NCBI GenBank assembly: GCA_947489085.1
Contig: CANLCJ010000002.1
Span: 62,001-126,000 of the forward strand
DNA: 64,000 nt
Reading direction: 5' to 3'
From: an uncultured Flavobacteriaceae bacterium
GTDB lineage: Bacteria; Bacteroidota; Bacteroidia; Flavobacteriales; Flavobacteriaceae
This document shows positions 8,484 to 16,989 of the stretch, piece after piece; position 1 is the stretch's first letter; every line of letters starts with the position of its first letter. A model generated the notes under the pieces. It was not told where the DNA came from. It did no database searches and worked only from the letters and a program-made list of their open reading frames with translations. The position numbers and the translations under genes were made by a program.

Positions 8484-9230
8484 ATGAAAATACTAGTTTG
8501 TATAAGTCATGTTCCTGATACGACATCAAAAATAAATTTTACAGAAAGTGATACAAAGTTTGACACAAATGGTGTGCAATTTGTAATAAACCCCAATGAT
8601 GAATTTGGACTAACCAGAGCCATGTGGTTTAAGGAAAAGCAAGGTGCTTCTGTAACCGTAGTAAACGTAGGCACAGCAGATACAGAACCTACATTACGTA
8701 AGGCCTTAGCTATAGGCGCAGATGCTGCTGTTAGAATAAACACAGTTGCCAAAGATGGTATTAGTGTAGCCAAAGAGTTAACACAAATAGTTAAAGATGG
8801 TAGCTACGATTTAGTAATTGCTGGAAGAGAATCTATAGATTACAATGGTGGCATGGTGCCTGGCATGTTAGCTGGTTTAACCAATGCTAATTTTGTAAAC
8901 AATTGCATAAGCTTGGAGATTGAAGGCACAACGGTTACAGCTATTCGTGAAATTGATGGTGGAAAAGAAACAGTAAATACCAGTTTACCCTTAGTTATTG
9001 GTGGACAAAAAGGTCTTGTTGAAGAGAGTGATTTGCGCATACCTAACATGAGAGGTATTATGATGGCTCGCAAAAAGCCTTTAACGGTTGTTGAACCAAT
9101 TGGCGCAGCAGCGTCCAATAATGCAGTTAAATTTGAAAAACCTGCTGAAAAAGGGGCTGTTAAATTAGTTGCTTCTGATAATATAGATGAATTGATTAAC
9201 TTACTTCATAACGAAGCTAAAGTTATATAA
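8484..9230 (+). CDS. etfB: Electron transfer flavoprotein, beta subunit
   Basis: One half of the soluble ETF heterodimer that accepts electrons from acyl-CoA and other dehydrogenases. The 248 residues start MKILVCISHVPDTTSKINF, typical of EtfB, and include the AMP-binding-like segment LVIAGRESIDYNGGMVPGML and the recognition-loop region LRIPNMRGIMMARKKPL. Length agrees with the family. It precedes etfA by 73 bases on the same strand, the usual pairing. Confidence 0.94.
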   Translation: MKILVCISHVPDTTSKINFTESDTKFDTNGVQFVINPNDEFGLTRAMWFKEKQGASVTVVNVGTADTEPTLRKALAIGADAAVRINTVAKDGISVAKELTQIVKDGSYDLVIAGRESIDYNGGMVPGMLAGLTNANFVNNCISLEIEGTTVTAIREIDGGKETVNTSLPLVIGGQKGLVEESDLRIPNMRGIMMARKKPLTVVEPIGAAASNNAVKFEKPAEKGAVKLVASDNIDELINLLHNEAKVI

Positions 9231-9303
9231 CTCTCTAAAATTTCACAGAGCAAGTTTAGTAATTACACCCATTATATTTAGGGTAAAGAAAACCATTTAG
9301 ATT

Positions 9304-10260
9304 ATGTCAGTTTTAGTATATACAGAATCAGAACAAAATAAATTTAAAAAAGCAGCTCTCGAAGTAGCTTCTTATGCCAAAGCCGTTGCAGACCAGTTAG
9401 GCACAACTGTAACAGCCATTGCAATTAATGCTGGCACACCTAACGAATTAGAAAATTACGGTGTAACCAAAATATTAAAAGTAACAGACTCAAAACTAGA
9501 AGCTTTTAATGCAAACGCCTATGCAGATGTTATTAAACAAGCTGCACAAAGCGAAAATGCTCAAGTTGTAATATTAAGCTCTAGTGCAGATAGTAAATAT
9601 TTAGCGCCATTGTTAGCTGTTGGCTTAGATGCCGGTTACGTTTCTAACGTTGTTGCTGTGCCTGAGAACACCTCGCCGCTAACCGTAAAACGCTCTGCAT
9701 TTACCAACAAAGCATTTGAGGTTTCCGAAATTAATGCTGAAATTAAAATTATTGGTGTTTCAAACAATGCTTACGGAATTAAAGACAACAAAACAGAAGC
9801 AACTGTCGAAGATTTTAAACCTTCTATCCCAGAGTTAAGCGTAACTGTAACTGCAACAGATAAAGCAACAGACAAAGTAACTATTGCCGATGCAGAAATT
9901 GTTGTTTCGGCAGGAAGAGGATTAAAAGGGCCTGAAAATTGGGGCATGATTGAAGAACTTGCCGATGTTCTTGGTGCTGCCACCGCTTGCTCCAAACCAG
10001 TATCAGATCTGGGATGGCGTCCACATGGCGAACACGTTGGCCAAACAGGGAAACCTGTTGCATCTAATCTTTATATAGCCATAGGTATATCTGGCGCCAT
10101 ACAACATTTAGCAGGAATTAATGCATCTAAGGTAAAAGTAGTTATCAATACAGATCCTGAAGCGCCGTTTTTTAAAGCGGCCGATTATGGTATTGTTGGA
10201 GATGCTTTTGAGGTTGTACCACAACTCATAGAAAAAATAAAAGCATTTAAAGCGCAATAA
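9304..10260 (+). CDS. etfA: Electron transfer flavoprotein, alpha subunit
   Basis: The FAD-carrying alpha subunit of ETF. The N-terminal ETF domain starts SVLVYTESEQNKFKKAALE. The C-terminal FAD-binding domain is complete, with VVSAGRGLKGPENWGMIEEL, SDLGWRPHGEHVGQTGKPV and YIAIGISGAIQHLAGI, the signature that contacts the FAD. With 318 residues it is full length. It forms an operon with etfB. Confidence 0.95.
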   Translation: MSVLVYTESEQNKFKKAALEVASYAKAVADQLGTTVTAIAINAGTPNELENYGVTKILKVTDSKLEAFNANAYADVIKQAAQSENAQVVILSSSADSKYLAPLLAVGLDAGYVSNVVAVPENTSPLTVKRSAFTNKAFEVSEINAEIKIIGVSNNAYGIKDNKTEATVEDFKPSIPELSVTVTATDKATDKVTIADAEIVVSAGRGLKGPENWGMIEELADVLGAATACSKPVSDLGWRPHGEHVGQTGKPVASNLYIAIGISGAIQHLAGINASKVKVVINTDPEAPFFKAADYGIVGDAFEVVPQLIEKIKAFKAQ

Positions 10261-10288
10261 ATATATTTTTTATAAATTGTATGATGTT

Positions 10289-10365
10289 AAAGAACTGCTT
10301 AAATTAGCATTTCGTACCAAAATTTGCTCTGGCAGTTGGTAAAGTTCTAATTTAAACAGTTCTTT
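10289..10365. repeat. Nested inverted repeat between etfA and the nuclease gene
   Basis: Arms at 10289-10307 and 10347-10365 (19 bases, one mismatch) enclose an inner TACCAA/TTGGTA pair. The predicted RNA is a long stem with a second stem on top. It ends before a GCGTTTTTA tract 18 bases upstream of the next start codon, so it may terminate or attenuate etfBA transcripts. Confidence 0.55.
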
Positions 10366-10382
10366 GCGTTTTTAATAAATTT

Positions 10383-11012
10383 ATGAGTTTAGTTAGATTA
10401 AACATAAAAGGCATTTCTTACAGCCAAACCCAAAATGGCGCTTATGCTTTAATATTAAATGAAGTTGATGGCGATCGTAAACTTCCTATAGTTATAGGTG
10501 CTTTCGAAGCACAATCTATAGCAATCGCTTTAGAAAAGGAAATTCGACCTCCAAGACCACTTACTCACGATTTATTTAAAAACTTTGCAGATCGTTTTGA
10601 TATCGTTGTAAAGCAAGTTATTATTCATAAACTTGTAGATGGTGTATTTTACTCCAGCTTAATTTGCGAACGAGACGGCATAGAAGAGATTATAGACGCC
10701 CGAACAAGTGATGCTATTGCTCTTGCACTACGTTTTGAAGCGCCTATATTTACCTATAAAAACATATTAGATAAAGCTGGTATTTATCTAAAGGTAGATC
10801 CTAGAAAAGAGGATGAAGACGAAAATGGTACCGATAGTGAAGATAGTGTTTTGGTAGATGATATACTATCTGGTGAGTTGGAACCAGCAGTAGCCAAAGA
10901 CGACTATTCGTCTAAATCTATAGAAGAACTACACAAATTACTCGAAACTGCAGTAAATAACGAAGATTACGAAAAAGCAGCACGAATAAGAGACGAAATT
11001 TCTAAACGTTAA
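10383..11012 (+). CDS. Bifunctional nuclease family protein (DUF151 plus UVR motif)
   Basis: A 209-residue protein. Residues 1-135 are a bifunctional nuclease (DUF151) domain: LPIVIGAFEAQSIAIALE, RPPRPLTHDLFKNFADRF and IDARTSDAIALALRFEAPIF. The C-terminus (SIEELHKLLETAVNNEDYEKAARIRDEI) is a UvrB/UvrC motif. Plant and bacterial relatives have DNase/RNase activity; the cellular role here is not known. It is followed after 6 bases by a nucleoside transporter, so a link to nucleotide salvage is plausible. Confidence 0.88.
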   Translation: MSLVRLNIKGISYSQTQNGAYALILNEVDGDRKLPIVIGAFEAQSIAIALEKEIRPPRPLTHDLFKNFADRFDIVVKQVIIHKLVDGVFYSSLICERDGIEEIIDARTSDAIALALRFEAPIFTYKNILDKAGIYLKVDPRKEDEDENGTDSEDSVLVDDILSGELEPAVAKDDYSSKSIEELHKLLETAVNNEDYEKAARIRDEISKR

Positions 11013-11018
11013 TTTACA

Positions 11019-12503
11019 ATGCATATAAAGCAATTATACATTACTATTGTTTTTATATGCTTTACCTTTATTTCTCCTGCCAGTTCTATAGCATATAGGC
11101 AAGCGGACAGTGCTTCTGTAAGTATTACAAAAGAAATATTAACAACTCCAGCAACTGCAATAAAGTCAAGTGTCCATAAAACACCAAAGCTAATTGCAAG
11201 CCAAGGATTTTCTTTTTACAGTCTCTATCGGGGTTTTCTGGGAATGCTATTTTTAATTTTTAGTGCTTACTTATTAAGCAACAACAGAAAAGCCATACGC
11301 TGGAAAACAGTAGGTCTTGGGCTGTTATTTCAAATATTAATAGCTGTTTGTGTATTAAAAATCAATAGTATTAAGGTTATTGTAGAGCATATAGGGCTTT
11401 TATTTCTTAACGTTCTTAATTACACTAAAGCTGGTAGCGAATTTCTTTTTAATGGCCTTGTAGATATCAATTCCTACGGTTTCATTTTTGCATTTCAAGT
11501 TTTACCTACTATTTTATTTTTCTCTGCACTAACTTCAGTTTTATTTTATCTAGGCATTATCCAAAACATTGTAAAGCTAATGGCATGGCTTTTATCTAAA
11601 CTACTTAACATTTCAGGTGCAGAAAGTTTAAGTGTGGCGGGAAATATATTTTTAGGCCAAACTGAGGCGCCATTGCTTATAAAGGCTTACTTAGAGAAAA
11701 TGAATGCTTCAGAAATCCTCTTGGTTATGGTAGGCGGTATGGCCACCGTAGCTGGTGCTGTTTTAGCTGCCTATATAGGGTTTCTAGGAGGAGACGATCC
11801 TGTATTAAAATTATTTTACGCCAAACACCTACTTACAGCATCTGTAATGGCTGCGCCTGGCGCTATTGTTATTTCTAAAATTCTATACCCCCAGACACAA
11901 TCTATTACTTCAACCGTGCAAGTGTCTCAAGATAAAATAGGTTCTAATTTGCTCGAAGCCATGGCTAATGGTACTACAGAAGGTTTAAAGTTAGCTATTA
12001 ATGTAGGCGCAATGCTTTTAGTATTTGTAGCTTTTATTGCCATGTGTAATGGTATTTTAAATTGGGCAGGAACCGTTACTACAGCCAACCAATGGATAAC
12101 ACAGCACACAACCTACCAAGGCTTATCTATAGAATTTGTTTTAGGTTACCTATTTGCCCCTCTAATGTGGGCCATTGGTATTGCTAAAGAAGATATTACC
12201 TTAATGGGGCAGTTATTAGGCGTAAAATTAGCGGCTAGCGAATTTATTGGTTACATACAATTGGCAGAACTAAAAAACACTAGTAACGCTATACATTTAA
12301 ATTATGAAAAATCCGTAATAATGGCTACTTATATGCTTTGTGGTTTTGCAAATTTCGCTTCTATTGGCATTCAAATAGGCGGTATAGGCGCACTAGCACC
12401 AAGCCAACGTAAAACACTATCTCAACTAGGTTTAAAAGCACTTGTAGGAGGCACAATAGCATCTTTAATTTCTGCTACCATTGCTGGGAGTATCATGGGC
12501 TAA
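11019..12503 (+). CDS. CNT-family concentrative nucleoside transporter
   Basis: An inner-membrane cation-coupled nucleoside importer. The 494 residues begin with a signal-like helix and a ~60-residue soluble extension, then follow the CNT pattern: RKAIRWKTVGLGLLFQILIA, then FFSALTSVLFYLGIIQNIV, SLSVAGNIFLGQTEAPLLI (substrate-binding signature), GGMATVAGAVLAAYIGFLG, and NFASIGIQIGGIGALAPSQR near the C-terminus. It lies 6 bases after the nuclease gene, probably in one operon, and not far upstream of thyA and the DHFR fusion. Confidence 0.9.
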   Translation: MHIKQLYITIVFICFTFISPASSIAYRQADSASVSITKEILTTPATAIKSSVHKTPKLIASQGFSFYSLYRGFLGMLFLIFSAYLLSNNRKAIRWKTVGLGLLFQILIAVCVLKINSIKVIVEHIGLLFLNVLNYTKAGSEFLFNGLVDINSYGFIFAFQVLPTILFFSALTSVLFYLGIIQNIVKLMAWLLSKLLNISGAESLSVAGNIFLGQTEAPLLIKAYLEKMNASEILLVMVGGMATVAGAVLAAYIGFLGGDDPVLKLFYAKHLLTASVMAAPGAIVISKILYPQTQSITSTVQVSQDKIGSNLLEAMANGTTEGLKLAINVGAMLLVFVAFIAMCNGILNWAGTVTTANQWITQHTTYQGLSIEFVLGYLFAPLMWAIGIAKEDITLMGQLLGVKLAASEFIGYIQLAELKNTSNAIHLNYEKSVIMATYMLCGFANFASIGIQIGGIGALAPSQRKTLSQLGLKALVGGTIASLISATIAGSIMG

Positions 12504-12700
12504 TTCGAAACACCTCCCGTTAATAACTTTTGAATATTTCTAGGGCTAAATCTAAAACTAAATCTGCTGCTTTTTATAAATTCGTCTCAGTCTTAAAGCA
12601 CACATTCAATACTATAGTTTAGATTAGATTATCTTTATGTAAGAGAACAGAAGCTTTAAAAACAAATAATGCAATTTACAGGCAATAATTTTGTGTAACC

Positions 12701-12771
12701 ATATTGAATTAGTTTTCGCTGGTCTTTGATAGAAAATCAAAGTTTAGCAGTAGTTAAAGTTTCTTTTTTTT
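12701..12771. repeat. Diverged intergenic repeat, copy 2
   Basis: ATATTGAATTAGTTTTCGCT, GGTC and AGTTAAAGTTTC plus a T tract align with 4761-4835. The rest of the 12504-12886 gap has no open frame that I can support. Confidence 0.5.
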
Positions 12772-12864
12772 TAACGAAAGAATAGTAAAAGAATAGTAGA
12801 AAAAGAAACTACATATATGAGACATTTTTGTGTGTAAATCGTATAATATAACCTTTTAAAATTT

Positions 12865-12878
12865 CTTGCTTCGGCAAG
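12865..12878 (+). promoter_or_regulatory. UUCG-tetraloop hairpin before thyA
   Basis: CTTGC-TTCG-GCAAG forms a very stable small hairpin ending 8 bases before the thyA ATG. Its position in the ribosome-binding region suggests an effect on translation or mRNA stability. No regulator is visible. Confidence 0.45.
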
Positions 12879-12886
12879 GCGTATTT

Positions 12887-13711
12887 ATGAAACAATACCA
12901 CGATTTAGTAAAACATGTTTTAAACAATGGCAACGAAAAAGGAGACCGAACAGGGACGGGAACCAAAAGTGTTTTTGGTTACCAAATGCGGTTTGATTTA
13001 AATGAAGGCTTTCCAATGGTAACCACAAAAAAACTGCACCTAAAGTCCATTATTTATGAACTGTTATGGTTTTTAAAAGGAGACACAAATATTGATTATC
13101 TTACTAAAAATGGCGTGCGTATTTGGAACGAATGGGCAGACGAAAATGGCAATCTAGGCCCTGTATATGGGCACCAATGGCGCAACTGGAATAGTGATGA
13201 AATAGACCAAATAAAAGACGTTGTTAACACTTTAAAACACAACCCTAACAGCAGACGCATGTTAGTATCTGCTTGGAATCCTTCTGTTTTGCCGGATACC
13301 TCAAAAAGTTTTAGCGAAAATGTAGCTAACGGCAAGGCTGCACTTCCACCCTGCCATGCTTTCTTTCAATTTTATGTAGCGAATGGCAAACTATCTTGCC
13401 AGCTCTATCAACGTAGCGCAGATATATTTCTAGGTGTGCCTTTTAATATTGCATCTTATGCTTTATTTACCATGATGATGGCTCAAGTTTGTGGTTACAA
13501 AGCTGGAGAATTTATCCATACGCTTGGAGATGCACATATATATAGCAACCATTACGAACAATTAGAAACACAACTTTCTAGAACAATTCGTCCTCTACCT
13601 AAAATGACGTTAAACCCAGACGTAACAGATATTTTCGAATTTAAATACGAAGATTTTACGTTAACGGGTTATGATCCTCATCCACATATAAAAGGTAAGG
13701 TAGCCATATAG
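12887..13711 (+). CDS. thyA: Thymidylate synthase
   Basis: Converts dUMP to dTMP with methylene-tetrahydrofolate. The start is placed at ATG 12887 ([15 protein letters not shown]), because the upstream TTG at 12866 adds residues that run through a hairpin. The 274 residues carry all ThyA hallmarks: [34 protein letters not shown], the catalytic cysteine in [12 protein letters not shown], and [19 protein letters not shown]. The DHFR needed to recycle its dihydrofolate product is encoded about 0.8 kb downstream on the same strand. Confidence 0.96.
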   Translation: MKQYHDLVKHVLNNGNEKGDRTGTGTKSVFGYQMRFDLNEGFPMVTTKKLHLKSIIYELLWFLKGDTNIDYLTKNGVRIWNEWADENGNLGPVYGHQWRNWNSDEIDQIKDVVNTLKHNPNSRRMLVSAWNPSVLPDTSKSFSENVANGKAALPPCHAFFQFYVANGKLSCQLYQRSADIFLGVPFNIASYALFTMMMAQVCGYKAGEFIHTLGDAHIYSNHYEQLETQLSRTIRPLPKMTLNPDVTDIFEFKYEDFTLTGYDPHPHIKGKVAI

Positions 13712-13723
13712 ATTTCAAAACTT

Positions 13724-13763
13724 AAAAACCCCATAATCTAAAACTTTAGAATATGGGGTTTTT
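13724..13763. terminator. Terminator after thyA
   Basis: Arms AAAAACCCCATA (13724-13735) and TATGGGGTTTTT (13752-13763) lie between the convergent thyA and CBM48 genes. T tracts on both strands allow bidirectional use. Confidence 0.85.
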
Positions 13764-13917
13764 AGTTGAATTTTATAGTAATTACCTCAATCCATTGAGT
13801 TGCGTATAGTTGTTAGTTTATATATGGCTGTAAAAAGTTAAACTTAGTTAAGTTTGAGCATACAAAAGCCAGCTCTCCTTGAAAGAAAGTAAGTCTTACT
13901 TTTATAAAAGTATAATT

Positions 13918-14214
13918 TTACACTGTAATTACACCATTCTCTGTACCCGCATAATCGTTCCATGCATAGGCATCTGCAGCTGTATCGTTTACGTATTCGC
14001 CGTCTACAATATATCTAAACTCATACGATTGGTCTTTTGGTAAATCTACGGTAGCTTTAAATGTTCCGTTTTTTAATTTTTTTAGTGGTACATCTTTAGA
14101 ATCCCACTCATTAAAACAGCCTACCAAGGCTACTTTTTCTGCATCTTCTGCTTCTAGAGAAAATGTAACTTTACATATTGGTTTACTTTTTAAATACTGT
14201 TTTTTAATTGCCAT
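13918..14214 (-). CDS. Small CBM48 (isoamylase early-set) protein
   Basis: A 98-residue single-domain protein: KVTFSLEAEDAEKVALVGCF, NEWDSKDVPLKK, then YEFRYIVDGEYVNDTAADAY. This is the AMPK/isoamylase N-terminal early-set fold (CBM48), which usually binds alpha-glucans as part of a larger enzyme. Stand-alone versions are common in Flavobacteriaceae. There is no signal peptide, so it is cytosolic. The precise role is unknown; glycogen binding is an inference from the fold. Confidence 0.85.
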   Translation of the reverse strand: MAIKKQYLKSKPICKVTFSLEAEDAEKVALVGCFNEWDSKDVPLKKLKNGTFKATVDLPKDQSYEFRYIVDGEYVNDTAADAYAWNDYAGTENGVITV

Positions 14215-14494
14215 AATAAAATAATTAGTCTTTATTAACTGTTCTTACAAATTTATAAAACTATTTTACAACCCCATAGCATAGTTTACTTAAGCTCAAA
14301 GAATTATTAATTTATCAATATGCCCTTAATTAAAATAGTACAATTAAAAAAATGCTCAAATCAAAATTACTTTATCGCAATGTAAAAAACATTATCAATT
14401 TCATATTCAATTTATAAGTACATTAAAAATTTGAGGTTCTCATTCTGTTTTAATTTCGTTAAAATCTTTAAATTTACTTTTATATATTGCAAAT

Positions 14495-15424
14495 ATGTTC
14501 GGGAGAAAAAAACAAAAATCAACCATAGATAAAGACCAGTTAGAGCTTATTGAAAATGCGCAAAGGCGTATTAAGCAAAAGAAAAGATTATATGCACACT
14601 TTATTCTTTTTTTAATTGGCTCTGTACTTTTAATTATTGTAAATACCGTTTTAGGTATTGGAGAATACATTACACTTTATGGTATAAGCTGGTTTGTTTA
14701 TGCCATATCTATATGGTTTTTATTGTTTTTGTATCACGTATTTAACGTATACGTTACCCAAAAATTTATGGGTAAAGCTTGGGAACAGCAACAATTGCAA
14801 AAACTTGTTGGTTTGCAGGAATTACGCATACAAAAACTTAAAGAAGAACTTAGAAAAGAAGAAATGGTTAAAGCTCAAAGCGATATTTATAATGAAACCA
14901 CAAGTAACACTCCAAAATTAGAAAAACATACAACTGCTCAAGCCACAATAATAGTAGCTGCTGCAGAAAATAATGCTATTGGCAAAAACAATACACTTAT
15001 TTGGCATTTAAGTAAAGATTTAAAACGTTTTAAATCTTTAACCAGCGGACACCATATTATAATGGGTAGAAAAACTTTTGAGAGCTTTCCAAAACCGTTA
15101 CCCAATAGAACGCATGTCGTAATTACAAGACAATCCAATTATAAGGTTCCAGAAGGCGTAATTGTTGTTAATTCTTTAGAGAAAGCACTTGCTATCTCTA
15201 AAAACGATTCTCAGCCATTTATTATTGGGGGCGGACAAATTTATGAACAAGCTATAAGTATGGTAGATAAAATCGAGCTAACACGTGTTCATGAAACTTT
15301 CGAAGCCGATACTTTTTTTCCTGAAATAGACACTTCTTTATGGGAAGAAACGAAAAATGAATTTCATCCAAAAGATGAAACTCACAATTATGAATTTTCA
15401 TTTATAACTTACCAAAGACGCTAA
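14495..15424 (+). CDS. folA: 2TM-domain / dihydrofolate reductase fusion
   Basis: Two domains in one 309-residue frame. Residues 1-95 are a 2TM domain: a basic amphipathic stretch (ENAQRRIKQKKRLYAHF), then helices LFLIGSVLLIIVNTVL and WFVYAISIWFLLFLYHV. A charged coiled-coil linker of about 55 residues follows. Residues ~148-309 are a complete DHFR: IIVAAAENNAIGKNNTLIWH, SGHHIIMGRKTFESF, LPNRTHVVITR and FIIGGGQIYEQAI. The frame is continuous with no stop or shift. DHFR makes tetrahydrofolate for thyA nearby, and here would be tethered to the inner membrane. In relatives the two domains are usually separate genes, as far as I know. Confidence 0.88.
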   Translation: MFGRKKQKSTIDKDQLELIENAQRRIKQKKRLYAHFILFLIGSVLLIIVNTVLGIGEYITLYGISWFVYAISIWFLLFLYHVFNVYVTQKFMGKAWEQQQLQKLVGLQELRIQKLKEELRKEEMVKAQSDIYNETTSNTPKLEKHTTAQATIIVAAAENNAIGKNNTLIWHLSKDLKRFKSLTSGHHIIMGRKTFESFPKPLPNRTHVVITRQSNYKVPEGVIVVNSLEKALAISKNDSQPFIIGGGQIYEQAISMVDKIELTRVHETFEADTFFPEIDTSLWEETKNEFHPKDETHNYEFSFITYQRR

Positions 15425-15458
15425 TTGCGGAAAACACAACGCTTTTATAAATTTTATT

Positions 15459-16916
15459 ATGAAATACTTGCTAAAACGCTTCTCTTTAATAGCACTGTGT
15501 TTTATAGCAATACCACACAGTTACGCTAAAGTAAAATTACCCGCCATAGTAGCTTCTAATATGGTTTTACAACGCAATACAACTGTAAAATTATGGGGAT
15601 GGGCAGACGCTAACGAAGCCATTTATGTAAAACTTTCGTGGACTAATCTTACTCTAAATATAGAAGCAAACAACGAAGGGTATTGGGAAACCACAGTAAA
15701 AACCAATAACAGCAAAACACCCAAAGAAATTACAATAACAAGTATTGACTCTCACATCGTGCTCAATAATATTTTATTTGGTGAAGTATGGCTGTGCTCA
15801 GGCCAATCCAATATGTTTCAACCTTTAAAAGGATACCCTGCGCAACCAACATTCGAAGGCTCGACTGCCATTTTAAATGCTAAAAACGCAAACCTAAGAC
15901 TCTTTACCGTAGATAATACCAGTTCTAAAACAAAACTATCAGATTTAAAAACTAATACATCTTGGCAGGTTGCTTCTCCAGAAACTGCTGCCAATTTTAG
16001 TGCCATCGGGTATTTTTTTGGCGAAAAATTGCAAAATGTTCTCGATGTTCCCGTAGGCATTATTCACAGTTCTTGGGGTGGTAGCAAAATTGAAGCTTGG
16101 ATGAGTGAAGAATGTTTTCTAGAAAACGCTGAAACTCCGCTTCGTATTCCAAAAAATTCCAACCGTATACAACATGTCCCTAATATCTTATACAATGCTA
16201 TGATACACCCTTTAACATCCTACAAAATTAAAGGTGTACTATGGTATCAAGGAGAATCTAACAGACTATCTCCTAAAGCTTATAAAACATTATTCCCAAG
16301 AATGATAAAAGACTGGAGAACACGTTGGAATATTGGAGACTTCCCCTTTTATTACGTGCAAATTGCTCCTTTTTTATACGCTGGTAACGACCGTTACGAC
16401 ACCTTCGAGAATACCGCTTTCTTTAGAGAAGCGCAGCTTGAGTGTTTGGCGCTTATTCCAAATTCTGGTATGGCTATAACTCTGGATGCAGGACATCCCG
16501 ATTTTATACATCCACCTCAAAAAAAAGAAGTAGCATACAGACTTCTTTACAACGCATTACACAAAACCTATGGGTATAGCACTATAGATTGTGCAACGCC
16601 AATATTTAAATCCAAACAAAACAAAGACAAAGGGCTATTATTATTTTTTGAAAACGCCGAGGACGGATTGTATACATACGGCACTTTAAAGGATTTTGAA
16701 ATTGCTGGTAAAGACAGAATATTTTATCCTGCCCAAGCAAAAATTGTAGACAAGCGTACACTTTACGTTAAAAGCGAAGCTGTACCTCGACCTGTAGCCG
16801 TGCGTTATGCTTGGAAAAATTGGGTTAAAGGCTCCTTATTTACCACAAGCCTACTTCCCGTATCTTCTTTTAGAACAGACTATTGGCCAGACGCTACACA
16901 AAAAAAACAAGACTAA
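15459..16916 (+). CDS. Secreted sialate O-acetylesterase-like SGNH hydrolase
   Basis: A 485-residue exported esterase of the sialate 9-O-acetylesterase family. Residues 1-23 are a signal peptide ending at SYA. The catalytic serine lies in GEVWLCSGQSNM (about residues 108-119), followed by GIIHSSWGGSKIEAW and KGVLWYQGESN. The Asp/His pair lies in ITLDAGHPDFIHPPQKKEVA (about residue 350). The family removes acetyl groups from sialic acids or xylan-type glycans; the substrate cannot be told here. No T9SS domain is present, so it is probably periplasmic. Confidence 0.87.
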   Translation: MKYLLKRFSLIALCFIAIPHSYAKVKLPAIVASNMVLQRNTTVKLWGWADANEAIYVKLSWTNLTLNIEANNEGYWETTVKTNNSKTPKEITITSIDSHIVLNNILFGEVWLCSGQSNMFQPLKGYPAQPTFEGSTAILNAKNANLRLFTVDNTSSKTKLSDLKTNTSWQVASPETAANFSAIGYFFGEKLQNVLDVPVGIIHSSWGGSKIEAWMSEECFLENAETPLRIPKNSNRIQHVPNILYNAMIHPLTSYKIKGVLWYQGESNRLSPKAYKTLFPRMIKDWRTRWNIGDFPFYYVQIAPFLYAGNDRYDTFENTAFFREAQLECLALIPNSGMAITLDAGHPDFIHPPQKKEVAYRLLYNALHKTYGYSTIDCATPIFKSKQNKDKGLLLFFENAEDGLYTYGTLKDFEIAGKDRIFYPAQAKIVDKRTLYVKSEAVPRPVAVRYAWKNWVKGSLFTTSLLPVSSFRTDYWPDATQKKQD

Positions 16917-16989
16917 TCTCTTTAGACTTTTACCGTAGATTTATAGCCTTAAAGGTTTACGCCCTCTCGAATTTTAGTAATTTCGCGTT

